Shown: piece by piece, positions 59,708-64,000 of the stretch
How the letters are laid out: each line of letters opens with the position of its first letter
Position numbering within the stretch: position 1 is the stretch's first letter
DNA from: Bacillus velezensis
GTDB lineage: Bacteria > Bacillota > Bacilli > Bacillales > Bacillaceae
Direction: 5' to 3'
Length of the DNA: 64,000 bases
Assembly (NCBI RefSeq): GCF_001461825.1
Contig: NZ_LLZC01000019.1
Coordinates: 832,418 to 896,417, forward strand
Position numbers and translations under genes: made by a program
Notes under the pieces: model-generated
Told to the model about the DNA's origin: nothing
Databases searched by the model: none
The model's input: only the letters and a program-made list of their open reading frames with translations

Positions 59708-61561
59708 TCAGATATTTTTTGAAATTATTTCCTTTATCTCTTCATAAACTTCAATATTCTCAAATTCTAAATCATCTAGATTATGATAAATTTTTCTTTC
59801 AAGGATAATCCAGAAGGTGCTTCCTTTTTTCATTTTATTTTGTACGAAACCTCTTAAGTTATCTCCTATTGCTTCTTCAATTGAAAAATCTTTAAAGAAT
59901 GACCTAAGCGTTCTATTAGTAATCAGTAACAATTGCTTATTAAGGTTCTGATTATTAAAGATATCTTTAAAAACTTCAACATTTATTTTGTCGGCAGAAT
60001 CGTATTCCTTATCTGCATGTTTATTGACCATTTCTGTAATTAGTAAATAATATGTTGCAATAAAAAGGAATGCTGAATTAACTCTAAAGTCATTTGATCC
60101 ACTCTTATATTTTAGTTCTTCTTTAGCATACATTAAAATTAAATAAGGAAAGAGAAAATGTTCTAAAGGTAGACCTTTAGTTTCTTCATTCATTATATCT
60201 TTCCACCTACTACCTACTGGAGTCAATTCGTTAGCTCGCCCATAAGCTACATTCGGCATTAGTTTTATAGCAGCTGTAAAAGATTGAATTACTTCTTTCG
60301 CAGGCAGAACGTATTTTTTCTTTCTATTAACACTTCCAAGCAAATAATTATAACTATCATTACCTCTATAGGACTCTTGTTCTTTTCGATCTAAAGTTAT
60401 GAATGCCCCTCTTTGTATTTCATAAAAATAACCCAAATTTTTCATTCGATCTTTTAAGCCATTTTGAAATCTGTCTAAAGCATAAAAATCCAGCCCTCTA
60501 ACAGCATTTTGGCTATTTGTGTACCTTGTAATATTGTCTCTTAACTCTTTCTTTTGAGATTCCTCAGCACTTCGTTTAGTTTTAATCACTTTCACAAGCA
60601 AGTGTCCATTGGATTCTAAAGCAGAGAGTTCTTTATTGGTCTTGTGCTTATAGAAATCCCCCAGAGTTTTGGCAGTTTGGCACCCATTAACTATTTGCGG
60701 TGCTTTCATTACTAAACTCCCCATAGTCTCATAGTACTCATCACAAACCACAGTAACCCCATTATTGTAATACCAAAAGTTCTCAGGTTCATTTCTTATA
60801 GTATCTTTAATACCTTTGTTAATTTTAGTACTCTTTAGATAGTTTCTTATATTTGAATGGAAGAGAAGGTTTTCACCTTCGTTAACAAATTGAGAAAAGT
60901 CTTTAACTCTTACTTTTGCTACAGTCGTTTCAAAAGTAGAGAAATTCTCTTCTATATTCAACCTGAATGTTTTTTCACGAAAGTCTTTTGGTAACAGTCC
61001 CTTTTTTATTTCTATACTTTCCTGAATATCATCTAAATCATGTAAGAAGAAATTTAAATTCTTAAATTCCATACTAAGATGTTTTAAGTTGGATTTTATT
61101 TGCACTCTTTCCCAATCACTTATATGGTTGTTCGTAATATAGTAACAATTTATAGTCTCATCATTCTGATATGACTCTCTAACATTTTTACATGCTTCTT
61201 TTACAGAATCTCTTTCTGTAGTTGGTTCTTCTATACATACTCGTTGGCAATCAGCTATAAATCTTTGTGTGGAGTCAATATTGTGGGATGTCTTATACTT
61301 ACTTTGTAATAAGTGAACTTCACCGTTATATTCAAAAACAGCATCTAAACCGTTATCAAACTTCCCACCTATTTCTTTAGCTTCTGCTACTTCGTCTTCT
61401 CTTAACTCGAATATATTATAAAGTATCCACTCACAAAAACTGTCCCCGACACTTACGGAGTCATTACTGCTACGTTCAGTAAGATACTCTTCTATAGATT
61501 CTTCAATTTGATTTTGTAAAATTTGGTCGTATTTGTTCTTTTTTCCTACACTCACACTCAT
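59708..61561 (-). CDS. AIPR-family (abortive phage infection) protein
   Basis: 617 residues. AIPR hallmarks in the centre: LLFHSNIRNYLKST, FWYYNNGVTVVCDE and APQIVNGCQTAKTL (about 230-300). The N-terminus resembles a PD-(D/E)XK nuclease: GGKFDNGLDAVFEYNGEV followed by LLQSKYK, giving Asp73-X12-Gln86-x-Lys88. AIPR proteins are linked to phage defence (abortive infection), sometimes within restriction clusters; here it stands alone as islet cargo. Strongly AT-rich codons differ from all neighbours, indicating transfer. Start ATG 61561 behind AAGGAGAG. Confidence 0.85.
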   Translation of the reverse strand: MSVSVGKKNKYDQILQNQIEESIEEYLTERSSNDSVSVGDSFCEWILYNIFELREDEVAEAKEIGGKFDNGLDAVFEYNGEVHLLQSKYKTSHNIDSTQRFIADCQRVCIEEPTTERDSVKEACKNVRESYQNDETINCYYITNNHISDWERVQIKSNLKHLSMEFKNLNFFLHDLDDIQESIEIKKGLLPKDFREKTFRLNIEENFSTFETTVAKVRVKDFSQFVNEGENLLFHSNIRNYLKSTKINKGIKDTIRNEPENFWYYNNGVTVVCDEYYETMGSLVMKAPQIVNGCQTAKTLGDFYKHKTNKELSALESNGHLLVKVIKTKRSAEESQKKELRDNITRYTNSQNAVRGLDFYALDRFQNGLKDRMKNLGYFYEIQRGAFITLDRKEQESYRGNDSYNYLLGSVNRKKKYVLPAKEVIQSFTAAIKLMPNVAYGRANELTPVGSRWKDIMNEETKGLPLEHFLFPYLILMYAKEELKYKSGSNDFRVNSAFLFIATYYLLITEMVNKHADKEYDSADKINVEVFKDIFNNQNLNKQLLLITNRTLRSFFKDFSIEEAIGDNLRGFVQNKMKKGSTFWIILERKIYHNLDDLEFENIEVYEEIKEIISKNI

Positions 61562-61802
61562 CTCTCCTTAGGTATTAACTTCACAGGATAATTTTAACAC
61601 TAAATCTTTTGAAAAAGCACGTAAAACCCTTAAAGAGAGTATTGATAGTAATTATCCTGTTCCCTTTATAATTCTTCATGTACAGTATTACATTTTCCTT
61701 TGCGTGGTCAGGAGTAAAGTTGTACAGATTTAATAGTTGAGTATCTATTCTTTGATCCTCTTAAGTTTACCAGAAAAGCACTAAATTCATTCGTATATTA
61801 TT

Positions 61803-61926
61803 TTATAGTAGTCTTAAATTTCGCAACTCACAGTTTATTGACTCCTGAAATGATTCTATATATGACTTTGTTTCGCTTTCTAGGATAGTCAATCCCTTTT
61901 CAACTAAGGTGTTTTCTAGCCATCAT
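61803..61926 (-). pseudogene. Possible frameshifted small ORF upstream of the AIPR gene
   Basis: ATGs at 61926 and 61923 follow AAAGGGGA but stop after eight codons; one base off, the frame continues as ENTLVEKGLTILESETKSY to a stop at 61803. A second start-less stretch (DQRIDTQLLNLYNFTPDHA) follows near 61640-61760. Both look like decayed islet genes; no homology recognised. Confidence 0.35.
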
Positions 61927-62010
61927 GACAATTCCCCTTTCTCTGTGAAAACGATTAGTGCACACGATTTGAAATTATATTATCGTGTAAATAAAGGCCA
62001 TTAAAACAAG

Positions 62011-62048
62011 AAAAAACGCCTTCCTACATTATTGTAGAAAGACGTTAA
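62011..62048 (-). terminator. Islet-borne terminator behind tRNA-Leu
   Basis: Minus strand AACGTCTTTCTACA ataa TGTAGGAAGGCGTT with T6; functionally replaces the displaced terminator at 59430-59462. Confidence 0.82.
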
Positions 62049-62097
62049 AAACGTTGATATTACTTAATTTTTCTGTAATTGACGTTTTATAAAATTA

Positions 62098-62150
62098 ATA
62101 CCGGTGGCCGGGGTCGAACCGGCACTCCAGAAGGAACACGATTTTGAGTC
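62098..62150 (-). repeat. Right attachment repeat (att), 53 bp, inside tRNA-Leu(CAA)
   Basis: Exact copy of 59463-59515; the identity ends at the anticodon stem, a usual crossover point for tyrosine integrases. Confidence 0.93.
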
Positions 62151-62180
62151 GTGCGCGTCTGCCAATTCCGCCACACCGGC
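62099..62180 (-). tRNA. tRNA-Leu (CAA), islet integration site
   Basis: 82 nt, acceptor GCCGGTG/CACCGGT (G-U at 1-72), anticodon CAA in CTCAAAA, long variable arm. CCA not encoded. Its 3' half was supplied by the islet. Own promoter at 62213-62241. Confidence 0.95.
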
Positions 62181-62212
62181 ATGTAATGCGTCGTGTTCAA
62201 CCGACATATATA

Positions 62213-62241
62213 AATATAACATGTATTTCATAAAACGTCAA
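62213..62241 (-). promoter_or_regulatory. Promoter of tRNA-Leu(CAA)
   Basis: TTGACG (62236-62241), 17-nt spacer, TATATT (62213-62218). Confidence 0.75.
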
Positions 62242-62333
62242 CGGTTTTAGCAAAGTTTTTTAAATGGTAATGCAGTATATACGATACAAGCAAAAAGCTT
62301 ATATTGATAGTCATTACGTTTTTATTATATAAA

Positions 62334-62368
62334 AAGAGTGATCTGCAATATGCAAATCACTCTCATAT
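62334..62368 (-). terminator. Terminator of the 15-tRNA part of trnD
   Basis: Minus strand GAGAGTGATTTGCA tat TGCAGATCACTCTTTTTA between the two tRNA-Leu genes. Confidence 0.82.
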
Positions 62369-62425
62369 ATGTTTTATAATGTGAAAATTGATGACCAATT
62401 TAACATAGTTCGTTCAAAGTTAAAT

Positions 62426-62514
62426 TGGTGCCGAGGGCCGGACTTGAACCGGCACGGTAGTCACCTACCGCAGGATTTTAAGTCCTGTGTGTCTGCCAAT
62501 TCCACCACCCCGGC
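62426..62514 (-). tRNA. tRNA-Leu (UAA)
   Basis: 89 nt, encoded CCA, acceptor GCCGGGG, anticodon TAA, long variable arm. Confidence 0.96.
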
Positions 62515-62521
62515 AATAGAA

Positions 62522-62592
<71 letters not shown>

Positions 62593-62598
62593 GTAATT

Positions 62599-62673
62599 TG
62601 GAGCGGAAGACGGGATTCGAACCCGCGACCCCCACCTTGGCAAGGTGATGTTCTACCACTGAACTACTTCCGC
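62599..62673 (-). tRNA. tRNA-Gly (GCC)
   Basis: 75 nt with CCA, acceptor GCGGAAG, anticodon GCC. Confidence 0.96.
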
Positions 62674-62726
62674 AACATGTAAAAGAACTTAATACATCTT
62701 ATGCTGTTGTTTTTTAAAAAATGCAA

Positions 62727-62798
62727 CTGGGCTAGCTGGATTCGAACCAACGCATGACGGAGTCAAAGTCCGTTGCCTTACCGCTTGGCTATAGCCCA
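62727..62798 (-). tRNA. tRNA-Gln (UUG)
   Basis: 72 nt, acceptor TGGGCTA, anticodon TTG, CCA not encoded. Confidence 0.95.
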
Positions 62799-62807
62799 AT
62801 GATAATA

Positions 62808-62884
62808 TGGGGCGATTGATGGGAATCGAACCCACGAGTGCCAGAGCCACAATCTGGTGCGTTAACCACTTCGCCACAACCGCC
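62808..62884 (-). tRNA. tRNA-His (GUG)
   Basis: 77 nt including G-1 and CCA, anticodon GTG. Confidence 0.95.
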
Positions 62885-62912
62885 ATAATCTGAAGATGAA
62901 TAAATAATATAA

Positions 62913-62986
62913 TGGCAGGGGCAGTAGGAATCGAACCCACACCGGAGGTTTTGGAGACCTCTGTTCTACCGTTAAACTATGCCCCT
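62913..62986 (-). tRNA. tRNA-Trp (CCA)
   Basis: 74 nt with CCA end, acceptor AGGGGCA, anticodon CCA in TCTCCAAAA. Confidence 0.96.
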
Positions 62987-62996
62987 ATTTATAAAA

Positions 62997-63081
62997 TGGT
63001 GGAGGGGGGCAGATTCGAACTGCCGAACCCTGAGGGAGCGGATTTACAGTCCGCCGCGTTTAGCCACTTCGCTACCCCTCC
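62997..63081 (-). tRNA. tRNA-Tyr (GUA)
   Basis: 85 nt with CCA, acceptor GGAGGGG, anticodon GTA, long variable arm. Confidence 0.96.
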
Positions 63082-63092
63082 ATCATTTAGAG

Positions 63093-63165
<73 letters not shown>

Positions 63166-63168
63166 AAA

Positions 63169-63244
<76 letters not shown>

Positions 63245-63254
63245 TTTTTATAAA

Positions 63255-63331
63255 TGGCGGTCCGGACGGGACTCGAACCCGCGACCTCCTGCGTGACAGG
63301 CAGGCATTCTAACCAACTGAACTACCGGACC
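63255..63331 (-). tRNA. tRNA-Asp (GUC)
   Basis: 77 nt with CCA, acceptor GGTCCGG, anticodon GTC. Confidence 0.96.
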
Positions 63332-63340
63332 ATTTAATTT

Positions 63341-63418
<78 letters not shown>

Positions 63419-63425
63419 ATAATAA

Positions 63426-63501
63426 TGGTGGAGAATGACGGGCTCGAACCGCCGACCCTCTGCTTGTAAGGCAGATGCTCTCCCAGCTGAGCTAATCCTC
63501 C
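63426..63501 (-). tRNA. tRNA-Val (UAC)
   Basis: 76 nt with CCA, acceptor GGAGGAT, anticodon TAC. Confidence 0.96.
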
Positions 63502-63511
63502 ATCATATAAG

Positions 63512-63583
63512 TGACCCGTACGGGATTCGAACCCGTGTTACCGCCGTGAAAGGGCGGTGTCTTAACCGCTTGACCAACGGGCC
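63512..63583 (-). tRNA. tRNA-Glu (UUC)
   Basis: 72 nt, acceptor GGCCCGT, anticodon TTC, CCA not encoded. Confidence 0.95.
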
Positions 63584-63619
63584 CTGGTATTTTTTCGTTT
63601 GTTATGTATTAATAATTAG

Positions 63620-63710
63620 TGGCGGAGAGCAAGGGATTCGAACCCTTGAGACGGGGTTACCGCCTACACGATTTCCAATCGTGCTCCTTCGGCCACTCGG
63701 ACAGCTCTCC
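63620..63710 (-). tRNA. tRNA-Ser (GGA)
   Basis: 91 nt with CCA, acceptor GGAGAGC, anticodon GGA, long variable arm. Confidence 0.96.
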
Positions 63711-63715
63711 ATAAA

Positions 63716-63790
63716 TGGCTCCGCAGGTAGGATTCGAACCTACGACCGATCGGTTAACAGCCGATAGCTCTACCACTGAGCTACTGCGGA
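63716..63790 (-). tRNA. tRNA-Asn (GUU)
   Basis: 75 nt with CCA, acceptor TCCGCAG, anticodon GTT. First tRNA after 5S rRNA. Confidence 0.96.
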
Positions 63791-63799
63791 ATGAAGTCT

Positions 63800-63915
<116 letters not shown>

Positions 63916-64000
63916 CGTTTTAGTGACATGTATTATTATACTATGTATTTCAGAAAAAGCAAGAGTTTTTTTGAAAAAAATTCTCTCAAAACTAGATAAC

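Larger units (their letters stand above)
59463..62150. mobile_element. 2.6-kb islet integrated at tRNA-Leu(CAA), no integrase
   Basis: Bounded by exact 53-bp direct repeats, 2635 bp from repeat start to repeat start. Interior is visibly AT-rich against its neighbours. Contains one intact gene (AIPR family), about 540 bp of decayed sequence and its own terminator at 62011-62048. Insertion rebuilds an intact tRNA at the right end. Lack of an integrase means either a remnant or an element mobilised in trans. Confidence 0.85.

Overview
The window comes from a member of the Bacillus subtilis group. Gene order runs rrnD/trnD - ygaJ - thiC - ygaK - katA - ssuBACD - ygaO - trnSL-Gly - queG - yhb - yhc - glp - pgcA - yhcY, the order I recall for this part of the B. 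subtilis 168 chromosome, read here in reverse. The moderately divergent proteins, a shortened YhcR, and an extra peptide ABC operon next to katA fit the amyloliquefaciens/velezensis clade better than B. subtilis itself. That placement is an inference. Nearly everything is ordinary core chromosome; the clear foreign piece is a 2.6-kb islet at tRNA-Leu.

Layout, left to right. 1-7.8 kb: a truncated YhcY sensor kinase, phosphoglucomutase pgcA, and the glycerol regulon (glpD, glpK, glpF, glpP) with two GlpP-type leader terminators. 7.8-13.7 kb: yhxA aminotransferase, yhcX, yhcW, yhcV, yhcU, yhcT. 13.7-19.5 kb: sortase SrtD with its substrate YhcR, then spore-type genes (yhcQ, a peptidase-like membrane protein, yhcN, yhcM). 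19.5-23.6 kb: cystine symporter tcyP, diguanylate cyclase dgcK, the YhcJ lipoprotein and cspB. 23.7-31.2 kb: a GntR-controlled ABC cluster (yhcE-I) and a MarR/EmrAB-like efflux cluster (yhbI, yhbJ, yhcA-C). 31.4-41.9 kb: prkA/yhbH, a 29-residue membrane peptide, bactofilins yhbE/yhbF, trmL, queG, a B3/B4-like protein, tRNA-Gly, ygzD/ygaO and the zinc-independent S14 paralogue rpsN2 behind a Zur box. 42-54.8 kb: a sulfur-nutrition block made of ssuBACD, an amidohydrolase, PerR-controlled katA and a five-gene opp-like operon led by a small FbpB-like gene. 54.8-59 kb: ygaK, thiC with its TPP riboswitch, ygaJ. 59-62.2 kb: a broken nhaC end and the islet. 62.1-64 kb: sixteen tRNAs and 5S rRNA.

Two observations stand out. 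First, the ssu operon, the amidohydrolase gene and the opp-like operon share one promoter-leader design: a -35 box followed by a CGGAAT-like spacer motif (also at tcyP), then a leader of about 30-40 nt carrying a 4-bp hairpin with three covarying base pairs that would compete with an intrinsic terminator. This looks like an undescribed short transcription attenuator and groups the three operons into one probable sulfur regulon. Second, a 53-bp exact repeat of the 3' half of tRNA-Leu(CAA) bounds a 2.6-kb AT-rich islet with no integrase, whose only intact gene is an AIPR-family (abortive-infection type) protein with a PD-(D/E)XK-like N-terminus. This is a candidate minimal anti-phage cargo element.

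All functions are read from motifs and gene order by eye. No database search or folding calculation was run.
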